Below, piece after piece: positions 25,621 to 34,427 of a DNA stretch of 64,000 nt. The stretch is taken from contig CP119317.1 of assembly GCA_029203125.1 (NCBI GenBank), forward strand, positions 3,534,001 through 3,598,000. Direction: 5' to 3'. A model generated the notes under the pieces. It ran no database searches. It saw only the letters and a program-made list of their open reading frames with translations, and was not told where the DNA came from. Position 1 is the stretch's first letter, and each line of letters begins with the position of its first letter. A program made the translations under genes and the position numbers. This stretch comes from Candidatus Cohnella colombiensis (GTDB lineage Bacteria > Bacillota > Bacilli > Paenibacillales > Paenibacillaceae).

Positions 25621-27231
25621 TCAGAAGGAATAATCATTAAACCTCTCTGCGTTTCTCATACTAGACCATACATCTACGCTTTCCCCACCTATATACCAAT
25701 AAGCCACTCCACCTAAACGTTCTTTAACAGCTAAACGATATTTGGCTATTAAAGAACGGCCATCCTCAAACCAGATCGTATGCTTCATAGACTGTTCCGT
25801 ATAGCTAGCAACATATTGTCCTAATGAAGCATTCCATACAGGCTTCAATGAATAGGTTTTGATCCTCCCATTCTGCTCAGGAAGGGAAATATACATAGAC
25901 GATGAAGCTGTACCGTCCACCTTCAACGTCCAGTCGCGATTATAGAAGGGCATGGCCAATATGACCTTGTCACTAGATACATGTGCTTGAAGTTTATCTA
26001 TCGCACGTTGAACATAAGGTAGTGAAGCATTGGGCCCAGCACTCACGCTTCCCCCATAATGTTCGTCGTATCCCATCATCACGATATAATCCACTCGTCT
26101 ACCAAGTGCAGTATAATCGAAGGCGTCTGTCCAATCGGTTCCAAGATCAGGAGATACATCAATAGATAGTATTGCATCCACAGCATGGAGCTTTTCCGCT
26201 AGTATTGATATGAATGTCGTCAAGTTATCCCGATCCTTAGGCTCTACATTTTCAAAATCAATATTAAGTCCATCTAGCCCGTATTTGTTCACAATGGCTA
26301 ATAATTGATTAATTGCTACATGACTAGCCGTTGTATTGGACAGCAATTGATGGGTAGCTTCTTGATCGGAACGGTTACCCACCATCGCCCAGATTCGCTT
26401 GTCATTCTTCTTCGCCCATGTAACGAGTGAGAGATCCGTCGAATCTGATACACTGCCCGTCCCCCCTACAAAGTACCAGCGCGGAGACAATGTATTTACA
26501 TTTGATTGTTGAATATTACTCTCAAATTCTGCTACCGTTTGGCCATACTGCCACCCCAGAACAATCCGTTCTTGGGACTCTTCAACCATCTCAGTGGGCC
26601 AGCTGTCAGTGTGCACCACTCGATAGATGAGCATAGCTGCTTCTTGTCTTGTTATCGGATCAGATGGACGGAAGTTGCCCGTGCCATCTCCTTTCATTAA
26701 TCCCAGCTTATTGACCACAGTCACTGCTGCATTTGCCCAATTGGCAATCTGACTTCCATCCTTAAAGGTCGAATGCGTACTGGCCACAGAAGCCGCTTGC
26801 TTCAACGCTCTTACGATGAATACCGCTGCTTCCTGTCTAGTGACAGCCTTCAGTGGAGCAAACGTCGTCGCCGAGGTGCCACTCGCCAATTGTAGCTGTA
26901 CAGCCGCTTGGATCCAGCCGTAATACCACGCGCTCTGAGCTAAATCCGTATAGGGAGTTACTGGACTTATCACTGGTTCGAGGGATAACAAGCGATCTAG
27001 CAAAGTAATAAATTCAGCTCTCGTAATGGAATCAACAGGCGAATAGGTTGTGAGGGATGTACCCGTAATAATACCTCTATTATATAAATCTATAATTTCA
27101 TTCCGGGCATAGCTCGTACTTATATCATTAAATGGGAGCTTTCTATCCGCCGAAACAGTCTGATACGAAATAATAGCTGCACTAATGATCGCGACTGTAG
27201 CGGTGGCTACTCTTACTAGTGTGCCTTTCAC
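25621..27231 (-). CDS. SLH-domain glycoside hydrolase family 18 protein
   Basis: A 536-residue secreted protein. A signal peptide (VRVATATVAIISAAIISYQT) is followed by three S-layer homology repeats at about 30-200 (FNDISTSYARNEIIDLYNRG; YTDLAQSAWYYGWIQAAVQL; FKDGSQIANWANAAVTVVNK), which bind pyruvylated wall polymer. The C-terminal GH18 barrel has the catalytic LDGLNIDFENV (D-x-x-D-x-E complete) and MMGYDEHYGG, as in YaaH/YdhD-type spore or wall N-acetylglucosaminidases. AGGAGG lies 6 nt before the GTG at 27231, so this start is preferred to the ATG at 27246, which lies upstream of the site. Probably a cell-surface muramic or chitin-like glycan hydrolase. Confidence 0.9.
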   Translation of the reverse strand: MKGTLVRVATATVAIISAAIISYQTVSADRKLPFNDISTSYARNEIIDLYNRGIITGTSLTTYSPVDSITRAEFITLLDRLLSLEPVISPVTPYTDLAQSAWYYGWIQAAVQLQLASGTSATTFAPLKAVTRQEAAVFIVRALKQAASVASTHSTFKDGSQIANWANAAVTVVNKLGLMKGDGTGNFRPSDPITRQEAAMLIYRVVHTDSWPTEMVEESQERIVLGWQYGQTVAEFESNIQQSNVNTLSPRWYFVGGTGSVSDSTDLSLVTWAKKNDKRIWAMVGNRSDQEATHQLLSNTTASHVAINQLLAIVNKYGLDGLNIDFENVEPKDRDNLTTFISILAEKLHAVDAILSIDVSPDLGTDWTDAFDYTALGRRVDYIVMMGYDEHYGGSVSAGPNASLPYVQRAIDKLQAHVSSDKVILAMPFYNRDWTLKVDGTASSSMYISLPEQNGRIKTYSLKPVWNASLGQYVASYTEQSMKHTIWFEDGRSLIAKYRLAVKERLGGVAYWYIGGESVDVWSSMRNAERFNDYSF

Positions 27232-27307
27232 GGAAATCCTCCTCATGTTCTAATCCTTGAATTGTATCAAGGAACATATAGGAGTTCATGAATTAAATAT
27301 TGGTAGA

Positions 27308-27339
27308 TTAAAAAAAAGACACCCGCTTAAGGTGTCTTT
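27308..27339 (-). terminator. Terminator of the monooxygenase-ribA-HAD operon
   Basis: AAAGACACC pairs with GGTGTCTTT (9 bp) around a short loop; eight T residues follow on the minus strand. Confidence 0.75.
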
Positions 27340-27341
27340 CC

Positions 27342-27944
27342 TTATTCAGTCGCATCCCTATCGGCAGGTTCAATGCGCTTCTTATGCATAATCTCATCGA
27401 ATAGTTGGGACCAACTCGTAATACACGGAAGCTCTAAGTGACGATTGTAGGACTGACTCTTGGCATATAATTGTATAGGAAGATGACCCAAAGTCATAAG
27501 AACAGCTGGCTTATCATCAAAATAATAGTCTAGATTCAGTTTCTCTATAATCGAAACCTTGTCCTCGTCCTGCATCCCATAATAAAATCGATCCTTGCGT
27601 ACAGGAAACTTCTGATCGATCATCCACTTCATCGTACGCTCGCCATGCTCTTCCCGTCTTGCAGTAATATAATAAATTTCATGCCCTTCTCGATCCAGCC
27701 TTTGCAGTGCTTCCACTGCATCAGGGTAGGGCGGACATGTAGTATAATAGATTTCCTCTAATGAACTCTTCCACATCTCACTGCCTTGTTCCGCCGTCAT
27801 GCCGAAGAGCTCGTGAATCTGCACCTTATCTAAGGCATGAAACTGTTCTAGCTCTACATTCTGATTTAGCTTTTTGTTATAGATATGAAAAGCGTGTTCT
27901 CTTAAATTGATTAATGTGTCATCAATGTCAAATCCGAACTTCAA
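27342..27944 (-). CDS. HAD-superfamily nucleotidase (NT5C/YqfW-like)
   Basis: A 200-residue HAD hydrolase. The nucleophile motif is FGFDIDDTLINL (Asp-x-Asp-Asp-Thr), motif II Thr is in IYYITARREEHGERT, and motif IV DYYFDDKPAVL carries the metal Asp pair. It resembles 5'(3')-deoxyribonucleotidase-type proteins such as YqfW. It is 30 bp downstream of ribA on the same strand and ends at a strong terminator. A role in dephosphorylating a nucleotide or a riboflavin intermediate is suggested by context only. Confidence 0.8.
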   Translation of the reverse strand: MKFGFDIDDTLINLREHAFHIYNKKLNQNVELEQFHALDKVQIHELFGMTAEQGSEMWKSSLEEIYYTTCPPYPDAVEALQRLDREGHEIYYITARREEHGERTMKWMIDQKFPVRKDRFYYGMQDEDKVSIIEKLNLDYYFDDKPAVLMTLGHLPIQLYAKSQSYNRHLELPCITSWSQLFDEIMHKKRIEPADRDATE

Positions 27945-27974
27945 CTTGCAATCCCCCCACCGACATCATTATGC

Positions 27975-28727
27975 TTAGTCATTGGGACAAACACTCTCTT
28001 CCTTCAAGTGTCCAGAACGATAAATCTTTGTCTTCAAATATTTCTCATTAAACACCGATTTATCACCCCATAATGGCACTCTTCCAGATAGGGTTAGACC
28101 CGCCTGCTTCAGCGCCTCTAGCTTCTTAGGATTATTAGTCATCAGCGTAACAGGCTTCGTACGAAGCTTCCGTAGCACATTAAGCGCATCCTTGTAATTT
28201 CTTGAATCGTCAACAAATCCGAGCTTTTCATTGGCTTCCACTGTATCGTAGCCATTCTCTTGGAGCACATAAGCCATCGCCTTACTGAACAGTCCTATGC
28301 CACGACCTTCATGGTTCGCCAGATAGAATAGCGCCCCTGTCCCGTGCTCAACAATATTTTCCATAGACTGCTTTAACTGATAGCCACAATCGCATCTCTT
28401 GCTACCGAATATATCACCCGTGTGGCAGATTGAATGCATACGGATTAGCGCTTCATCGGCATCTGCGAAATCTCCATATACAAGCACGCTAGACTGCTGG
28501 TATTCCGCTAAATTCGCAGAAGACAGCTGATCGATGATTTCTTGGAAATTGTCAGTGGCATGGCACATACTAAGCCAGCAATACCATTGAAAGTCGACCG
28601 TCTTCCCATGTAGATTGACGGGTAATCGGATGGGTCCAACTAAATAAGTGGCGCCTTCTTCCGTCTCAATGAGTTGAATTTTGTCCTTGAGAATCTCGAG
28701 CGCCTTAGGTTCCAATGATGTTTGCAA
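27975..28727 (-). CDS. ribA: Stand-alone GTP cyclohydrolase II-type protein
   Basis: A 250-residue RibA-type domain without the DHBP synthase (RibB) half found in the usual Bacillus fusion. The zinc cysteines are seen in CHTGDIFGSKRCDCGYQLKQ, the catalytic loop in YLANHEGRGIGLFSKAMAY, and the C-terminal NNPKKLEALKQAGL is the usual RibA stretch. It converts GTP to the first pyrimidine of riboflavin synthesis, or to a related product for another pathway. The start is a TTG at 28727 with AAAGGA 11 nt upstream, a weak fit. Genes on both sides (flavin-dependent monooxygenase, HAD phosphatase) point to a flavin-linked operon. Confidence 0.82.
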   Translation of the reverse strand: MQTSLEPKALEILKDKIQLIETEEGATYLVGPIRLPVNLHGKTVDFQWYCWLSMCHATDNFQEIIDQLSSANLAEYQQSSVLVYGDFADADEALIRMHSICHTGDIFGSKRCDCGYQLKQSMENIVEHGTGALFYLANHEGRGIGLFSKAMAYVLQENGYDTVEANEKLGFVDDSRNYKDALNVLRKLRTKPVTLMTNNPKKLEALKQAGLTLSGRVPLWGDKSVFNEKYLKTKIYRSGHLKEESVCPND

Positions 28728-28783
28728 TACAAGATCAGTCCTTTAATTAAGATAGTTGAACTTCATTCCATATCGTATGCCTT

Positions 28784-29857
28784 TTACTTGCATATTTCCC
28801 TTCGAATAACGGGAGCAACTTCAGTAGCCAGCAGCTCTATGCTCTTCGCAACTTTGTCGAAGGGTAGCCCACCAATATCAAGTTGCAACATACAACGCTG
28901 ATGCCCAAACAACTCATATTGACGCAAGATCTTCTCAATGATCTGCTGAGGGCTACCTACAAATAATGCTGTATCTGGGCCAGCCATCTGCTCAAACTCT
29001 GCACGAGAAATATGTACATCCCCATGACCAAGCTGTCCACTTACATATTTGCGATAATTCGAATAGTACGTATAATATTCCTCTTTGGCTTGCTCTTTAG
29101 TGGTAGCGATGTAACCATGCCCTGTTATACCCACCTTCAGATTCGATGCACTGTGACCTAATGAGATTCCCGTTGCACGGTACGTATCAACAAGCGGCTT
29201 GAAGCTGGCTGGATCGCCACCTAGAATGGCTAGTACCATACCCGTACCCAATCTTCCTGCTCGTTCAGCACTTTCAAGTCTGCCGCCTACACCTGTCCAG
29301 ATCGGGATTTGCTTCTGTATCGGTCGCGGAGCAATTTCTGCCTCATGGAGCGGAGGTCGGAATTGGCCTTGCCACGATATTCTTTCATTCTGATTGAGCA
29401 GCTGAAATAGCTCAATATTTTCATTGAACAGTTCATCATAATCACTAATGCTGTACCCATAGAGATCGAAGGACTCTAAGAAAGCTCCGCGACCAGCAAT
29501 GATTTCAACACGTCCGTTCGACAACAAATCCAATGTTGCGTATTCCTCGAACAAACGCACAGGATCTACCGTACTAAGCACCGTTGTCGCACTCGTTAGT
29601 TTAATTCTCTTTGTGGCTTGAGCAACAGATGCTAAAAATACAGCTGTCGCCGACACCGCGTAATCCAAGCGATGATGCTCACCTATTCCGAAGATGTCCA
29701 ACCCTGCCTCATCAGCTAGCTTCGACGCTTCAATAATCTCTTGGAGTCGTTGTTGTGCAGGGATTAAACGACCCGTTACCGGATGAGGTGTAATATCCCC
29801 CAGCGTGTAAACCCCTATTTCAAAGCCTGCTTGTTGCTCTGGCATGTCTTCACTCAC
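28784..29857 (-). CDS. LLM-class flavin-dependent monooxygenase (luciferase-like)
   Basis: A 357-residue TIM-barrel oxidoreductase of the bacterial luciferase family. Recognisable parts: FEIGVYTLGDITPHP, LDIFGIGEHHRLDYAVSA, IKLTSATTVLSTVDPVRLFE and GRVEIIAGRGAFLESFDLYG (flavin phosphate region), then IPIWTGVGGRLESAERAGRL. It uses reduced FMN and O2 on an unknown substrate. The GTG at 29857 is chosen because GGAGGGG lies 6 nt upstream; the longer frame would start inside that site. It leads an operon with ribA and the HAD phosphatase. Confidence 0.85.
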   Translation of the reverse strand: MSEDMPEQQAGFEIGVYTLGDITPHPVTGRLIPAQQRLQEIIEASKLADEAGLDIFGIGEHHRLDYAVSATAVFLASVAQATKRIKLTSATTVLSTVDPVRLFEEYATLDLLSNGRVEIIAGRGAFLESFDLYGYSISDYDELFNENIELFQLLNQNERISWQGQFRPPLHEAEIAPRPIQKQIPIWTGVGGRLESAERAGRLGTGMVLAILGGDPASFKPLVDTYRATGISLGHSASNLKVGITGHGYIATTKEQAKEEYYTYYSNYRKYVSGQLGHGDVHISRAEFEQMAGPDTALFVGSPQQIIEKILRQYELFGHQRCMLQLDIGGLPFDKVAKSIELLATEVAPVIRREICK

Positions 29858-30064
29858 TGTAGGCCCCTCCAATCATATCCTTATAATGCCCATTTCCACA
29901 ATATTATGCTGCATCGATCCCACTCTACTAGCTCATCTATTATAACTAAATTATAAGTATAATCGCTAGAGTCAGCATCATAGATACGAAGGAAGACAGC
30001 AAATAACCTTGATCTACACGCAACAAGGTTATTGCTTGTCCTATTACAATATGGAATTGGAGCT

Positions 30065-31528
30065 CTAAGAAACTATCGTTGGGGGACCATCCTGCACATG
30101 AACAACATTGATCTTCTGCTCGTACATGTTCGATACGTGCTGATAGATATCCGGCACCTGCTTAGCCACGATCTCCCACGCCTCGACACAAGCAGCTTCG
30201 AAGTGCGTACCCTTGTTAGAATTTAGTAGTTGCATAGCCTCATCATGTGTCATGGCCTTCCGATAGGCCCGATCAGACGTTAGCGCGTCGTACACATCCG
30301 CGACAGCTACGATTCGCGCCAGACGTGGGATTTGCTCCCCACTCAGACGATCGGGATATCCTTCACCATTCCACTTCTCATGATGAGAACGAATAATCTC
30401 CAGCTCTTCCTTCATGAAGCCAAGACTTCTACACATTTCATACCCTCGCACGGGATGCATCTCGATGGCTACACGTTCCTCTGGTGTCAATCTGCCTGGC
30501 TTATTCAGAATGGCATCTGAAATTTCAAGCTTCCCAATATCATGTATTATTGTTCCATTGGCCAATGCCCGAAGCTGATCTGGTCTTAGTTGCAGTTGTT
30601 CTGCAATCTTGAGCGCGTACACGGTCACTCTGAAATTATGACCCGCGGTATAGTGATCTTTGCTCTCTGTTGCAATCATTAATGCCTTCACGCTAGGTGA
30701 AATAGAATCCGTTATTTGCTCATATGGATCACGTGTGAACAACGCACGCATGACACCAGCCAACGACCGGTTAGCCCCATACTGCTTCTTCAACCCCCAC
30801 AGCATCACTAGCATAGAAGCGAGCAGCAAGAAATGATATATCCACCAACTTAGTCGCCACGTCTCTCCCGTAACCATGATGACTTGAGCAACGATAATCC
30901 AGCCCGCACTATATACAATCGCAATCTGTAATGGGAACCTCGAGAAGGAATAAGATTGAAAATAACGGTATATGGTATGTAGATTGATTATGCCCGTTAC
31001 AATAGTTACTGCACCATTAAAGGGATAAATATCAAGCTTAATGAAATCAAGCCAGTGGGGTTTCATCATCACGAGGATACCCAGCAATGCTATTATGATC
31101 GTCCATACTGGAAGCAACAAGCGTTCATATCTAGCAAAAAAGACAACGACACGATGATCTGATGGGAAGGTGGATAACCAGAGCCAGACGGTCGTGGCAA
31201 TTACGCTTAATGGTGCCATCACCCCTGGCACATGGGTCTGATGTATGATCAAATTAGGAGTCGATAGCCCGTGCACCATAAAGATCTCGGCCAAGGAAAT
31301 GAACGCCAGTGCTAGAAAGCTCACTTTAATATTCCGTACTCTTCTCCCCGCGATCCCCACTGCGAAAGCCATAATGACAGCAAGTATGCACACTGCACTG
31401 ACGATGTAGAAATGTCCATGCGGTACCGTGAGTAGAATGTCCCAGGAGGGTTGGCTCTTCAAGTATACATAGATGATATACGGAATAATAATTCCCGCGA
31501 TTGGCCCTGCAAGTCTACGAAGTAGCAT
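30065..31528 (-). CDS. Membrane HD-GYP phosphodiesterase-type protein
   Basis: A 487-residue protein. About eight hydrophobic segments fill the first 240 residues, then a cytoplasmic HD-GYP domain from about 285: TAGHNFRVTVYALKIAEQL, IIHDIGKLEISDAIL (HD), MHPVRGYEMC, HHEKWNGEGYPDRLSGEQIP (GYP complete), ADVYDALTSDRAYRK. Intact HD and GYP motifs predict c-di-GMP hydrolysis. AAAGGAG lies 8 nt before the ATG at 31528. The membrane part may sense a small ligand or the membrane state. No operon partner. The gap 31550-31770 holds the divergent promoters only. Confidence 0.88.
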   Translation of the reverse strand: MLLRRLAGPIAGIIIPYIIYVYLKSQPSWDILLTVPHGHFYIVSAVCILAVIMAFAVGIAGRRVRNIKVSFLALAFISLAEIFMVHGLSTPNLIIHQTHVPGVMAPLSVIATTVWLWLSTFPSDHRVVVFFARYERLLLPVWTIIIALLGILVMMKPHWLDFIKLDIYPFNGAVTIVTGIINLHTIYRYFQSYSFSRFPLQIAIVYSAGWIIVAQVIMVTGETWRLSWWIYHFLLLASMLVMLWGLKKQYGANRSLAGVMRALFTRDPYEQITDSISPSVKALMIATESKDHYTAGHNFRVTVYALKIAEQLQLRPDQLRALANGTIIHDIGKLEISDAILNKPGRLTPEERVAIEMHPVRGYEMCRSLGFMKEELEIIRSHHEKWNGEGYPDRLSGEQIPRLARIVAVADVYDALTSDRAYRKAMTHDEAMQLLNSNKGTHFEAACVEAWEIVAKQVPDIYQHVSNMYEQKINVVHVQDGPPTIVS

Positions 31529-31770
31529 ACTTCGATCTCCTTTAAGCATTCAGATATTAACTACCTCTAGTATACAATTGAAAGCACTGCGGGAAAATAG
31601 CAGCTTTACATAATTGTTCAGTATATTATTTGACAATAAATGGTCTATAAGTCGCATTGGATGGGCTACTCAACTATGCCATCATTAGGATTAACATGAA
31701 TCTGTACGTACATTGACCCAGTCACAGAACTCTATTATCATTATTCATTCTACCCTCGGGAGGACGAAAT

Positions 31771-32511
31771 ATGAATATCACGCAAGTCATTGAAGAGATG
31801 ACCGTACGCTTGCAAGCGCTTGAACAGCACGGTGACCACCGAGTTGTATTTCAACGCGTGTATCTCCTCATGACCAAGGAGATGAAGCGCCGCCTCGAGG
31901 ATGGATTTTTCCATGACTCAGAATGGATGGAACGTGTTTTGGTCGGCTTTGCTCAATACTACTTCGAGGCGTTGGACGCATACGAGAAGGAAAGCCTCTG
32001 TCCACCTGCATGGAAGCTCGCTCTCGCACAAGCTCAAGACAAGCGAGGCTTCGTCCTTCAAGATGCTCTGCTTGGGATCAACGCTCACATTAACAGTGAT
32101 CTTCCTCTAGTGTTACATGCTATACTTGATCAAGATAACGATTGGTCCGATTCAAGAGTGCTGTATCGTCGTCGACAAGATCATGATCGAATCAATGATG
32201 TACTATCTGATCTCGTAGATCAAGTACAGAATGAGCTAGCTCAACATTATGCTCGACTCATTGGGATGATCGATTGGATGTTTGGTCGTAAGGACGAGGC
32301 TCTATCCAGCTTCATTCTAGCACATTGCCGAACGACTGTATGGACACAGACTGAATCACTGCTCAACGCTTCGGATCACTTTGAACGAGATGACATTCGC
32401 CATCAAATTGAACAAGGGGCTTATGCGATTGGACGGCGAATCGTAGATTCGCGCCCCTTACGTCTAATGAAGGGCATAGCACCCCTAACTAGACGTTATA
32501 GATGGTTCTAA
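31771..32511 (+). CDS. DUF5995-like protein
   Basis: A 246-residue soluble, mostly helical protein. The stretch LQDALLGINAHINSDLPLVL resembles the core of DUF5995, and a His-rich pattern (DHRVVFQRVYLLMTKEMKRR near the start; NAHIN in the middle) suggests a metal site. Function is unknown for the family. CGGGAGGACG precedes the ATG. It lies 37 bp upstream of lspA on the same strand, without an obvious link in function. Confidence 0.55.
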   Translation: MNITQVIEEMTVRLQALEQHGDHRVVFQRVYLLMTKEMKRRLEDGFFHDSEWMERVLVGFAQYYFEALDAYEKESLCPPAWKLALAQAQDKRGFVLQDALLGINAHINSDLPLVLHAILDQDNDWSDSRVLYRRRQDHDRINDVLSDLVDQVQNELAQHYARLIGMIDWMFGRKDEALSSFILAHCRTTVWTQTESLLNASDHFERDDIRHQIEQGAYAIGRRIVDSRPLRLMKGIAPLTRRYRWF

Positions 32512-32547
32512 TTCGGTCGCACTTCCTGTCGATAGCCACTACTTAGC

Positions 32548-33030
32548 ATGAACATGATGAAGGGCGGGAATCCTATCCAATTTTACCTAATTGCTTTTTT
32601 AGTTGTGTTGGTCGATCAGGTCTGCAAGATCCTCGTGCGAATTCATATTGAAATCGATGCATCGTTCTCTTTGTGGGGAATACCAATGACCCACATTGAG
32701 AATAGTGGCATGGCAGGCGGATTATTACAGGGCAATGCGCGTCTATTCGGGATCGTAGCCGTCGAGTTCATCGTCGCTGTCATTTATTATCGTAGGAATG
32801 GTCTGATACAAGGAAAGTGGTTCGAGCTTGGTTTCGCCTTCCTAGTTGGAGGGGCTGCTGGAAATGGGATCGATCGGATACTATTCGGTGAGGTTACGGA
32901 TTTTATAATACGTTCTGGCAATGGTGTGCTTAATATGGCAGACCACGCGATTGAGATTGGAGCATTGCTTCTCATCCTAGGCGCATTGCATCAATTGTTG
33001 AACAAAGCCAGAGCATTGTTCGCCAGTTGA
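32548..33030 (+). CDS. lspA: Signal peptidase II (lipoprotein signal peptidase)
   Basis: A 160-residue membrane aspartic protease with four hydrophobic segments that cleaves lipoprotein signal peptides at the lipidated Cys. The first catalytic Asp is in GGAAGNGIDRILFGEVTDFI and the second in GVLNMADHAIEIGA (family pattern N-x-A-D); HIENSGMAGGLLQGN is the domain III-like loop (usual N-x-G-x-A/S-F). No clear ribosome binding site stands before the ATG at 32548, which is unusual in this window; weak or coupled translation from the DUF5995 gene is possible. Sequence is somewhat diverged, so it may be a second, non-housekeeping LspA. Confidence 0.8.
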   Translation: MNMMKGGNPIQFYLIAFLVVLVDQVCKILVRIHIEIDASFSLWGIPMTHIENSGMAGGLLQGNARLFGIVAVEFIVAVIYYRRNGLIQGKWFELGFAFLVGGAAGNGIDRILFGEVTDFIIRSGNGVLNMADHAIEIGALLLILGALHQLLNKARALFAS

Positions 33031-33105
33031 AAGACGAGTAAGTGAGGAACTGGGCTTGCAGGCTTATACGTCCGCGATCTTGCTCAAAGTAAAATCTACC
33101 CTGTA

Positions 33106-33149
33106 AAAGAAAAAGCCACGATAACCGCCATAATAGCGATTATCCCGGC
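33106..33149 (-). terminator. Terminator of the SGNH esterase gene
   Basis: On the minus strand GCCGGGATAATCGC pairs with GCGGTTATCGTGGC with interruptions, followed by TTTTTCTTTT. Confidence 0.55.
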
Positions 33150-33182
33150 CTCCTTTATTCACGTCATACTCAAGCTCAAAGT

Positions 33183-34313
33183 CTAATTTTTCGCCAAAAT
33201 CTCTTTAATATGTGCAGATAACTCTTGCGCAGCCCATTCATGAGCTAATCGGCCCGGATGACTTCTGGCACCTACGGTTTCATCAATCATATTAGGAAGC
33301 TCAACTACAGTAACCTTCTGATCTCCTGATCTCTTCATATATAATTCGATAGCACGATTAATCGCTGGAAGCATCGGTGTTCCTAGCATTCCATACGCCC
33401 ACACGAGATGTGCCTCTGGATTATATTTTCTAAGCTTAATAAGGAAATTTGCAGCTGCTCCCTCAAAAACTGTTAAATCATCTTTATGATATGTACCATC
33501 CTCATTCAAGCGTTGCTTATATGTCCTCCCAGTAGCCTCATCCTCCCATGCGGGTGAATGAAACGCTCCACCGTCGTTCGTACCCAGATTAACGACAACA
33601 ATGTCTGGCTGCCAGCGTTCAAAATCATTGTCATCGAGGGCACCTAATGCTTCATTTTTCTGCCCAGTAAGAACACCGCACACCTTCTCATAATTATCAG
33701 GGATATTGGCATGTGGGTTATTGTCCCAGCTTGTCAGAACACCCCAGCCACTCTGAGAGATGACTCGATATTCCGCATTCACAGCTTCTGCCGTCATCGC
33801 AGTGTAATTGTGGAGCGCACTAAACCACATAGAAATCCAGTCTTCTTCAGCTGTAGCCCCGATCGCGCCCTCACCTGAAGTAATGCTATCCCCGATAAAT
33901 TCAAGCTTATAAGGCTTCTCCTCGACAGGCAGAAACTCTCCATCGAACTTCACTGCATGAATCAGCAGATAGCAGTCGGGATCTCCACTCATCGCTTGAA
34001 CATCTCTTACGATTCGAACGTTCTTAGTTACATTCTCATTCATCCCTCTAAACACACATACCCAATACCGCCCAGCTGTCAGCATCTGCCTACTGACTGG
34101 AACACCATTAATTACGATACTAATCCAAGGCTCATAACTATCATAATCCACCTCTACTTCAACCCATAACTCCGAGCCCTTTGCATTGCATTCAATTCCA
34201 CTTCCCGTCCAAAATAGAGCTAATGGGGAGCGCGCCCCAGTTGTTCTGCCATGGACCTTCATATTTGCGATACTAGCTAGTGCATGTATTTTTAATGTTT
34301 CATTTACTTTCAA
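33183..34313 (-). CDS. SGNH/GDSL esterase with N-terminal jelly-roll (CE2-like)
   Basis: A 376-residue protein without a signal peptide. The first 140 residues form a beta-rich domain (GARSPLALFWTGSGIECNAK, ELWVEVEVDYDSYEPWISI), as in family 2 carbohydrate esterases. The SGNH hydrolase follows: YKLEFIGDSITSGEGAIG (Ser nucleophile), WGVLTSWDNN, VVVNLGTNDGGAFHS, and the catalytic Asp/His near the end in ARSHPGRLAHEWAA. Likely a deacetylase of xylo- or manno-oligosaccharides inside the cell. AGGAGG lies 7 nt before a TTG start. Monocistronic. Confidence 0.85.
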   Translation of the reverse strand: MKVNETLKIHALASIANMKVHGRTTGARSPLALFWTGSGIECNAKGSELWVEVEVDYDSYEPWISIVINGVPVSRQMLTAGRYWVCVFRGMNENVTKNVRIVRDVQAMSGDPDCYLLIHAVKFDGEFLPVEEKPYKLEFIGDSITSGEGAIGATAEEDWISMWFSALHNYTAMTAEAVNAEYRVISQSGWGVLTSWDNNPHANIPDNYEKVCGVLTGQKNEALGALDDNDFERWQPDIVVVNLGTNDGGAFHSPAWEDEATGRTYKQRLNEDGTYHKDDLTVFEGAAANFLIKLRKYNPEAHLVWAYGMLGTPMLPAINRAIELYMKRSGDQKVTVVELPNMIDETVGARSHPGRLAHEWAAQELSAHIKEILAKN

Positions 34314-34427
34314 AGTAATTCCTCCTTGTGTTGCTAATTCGGCATTTTACAACATTATACCATTTCTTCACACCAAAGCCCCCCTAATCTGATGGTATAA
34401 TAGAAGCATACTTGAGAGGAGGACAAC

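Noticed and set aside
28728..30064. FMN riboswitch upstream of the ribA operon
   Set aside because: Neither gap (28728-28783, 29858-30064) shows the conserved segments of the FMN aptamer; the second gap holds only a -10-like TATAAT and a small hairpin at 30002-30033.
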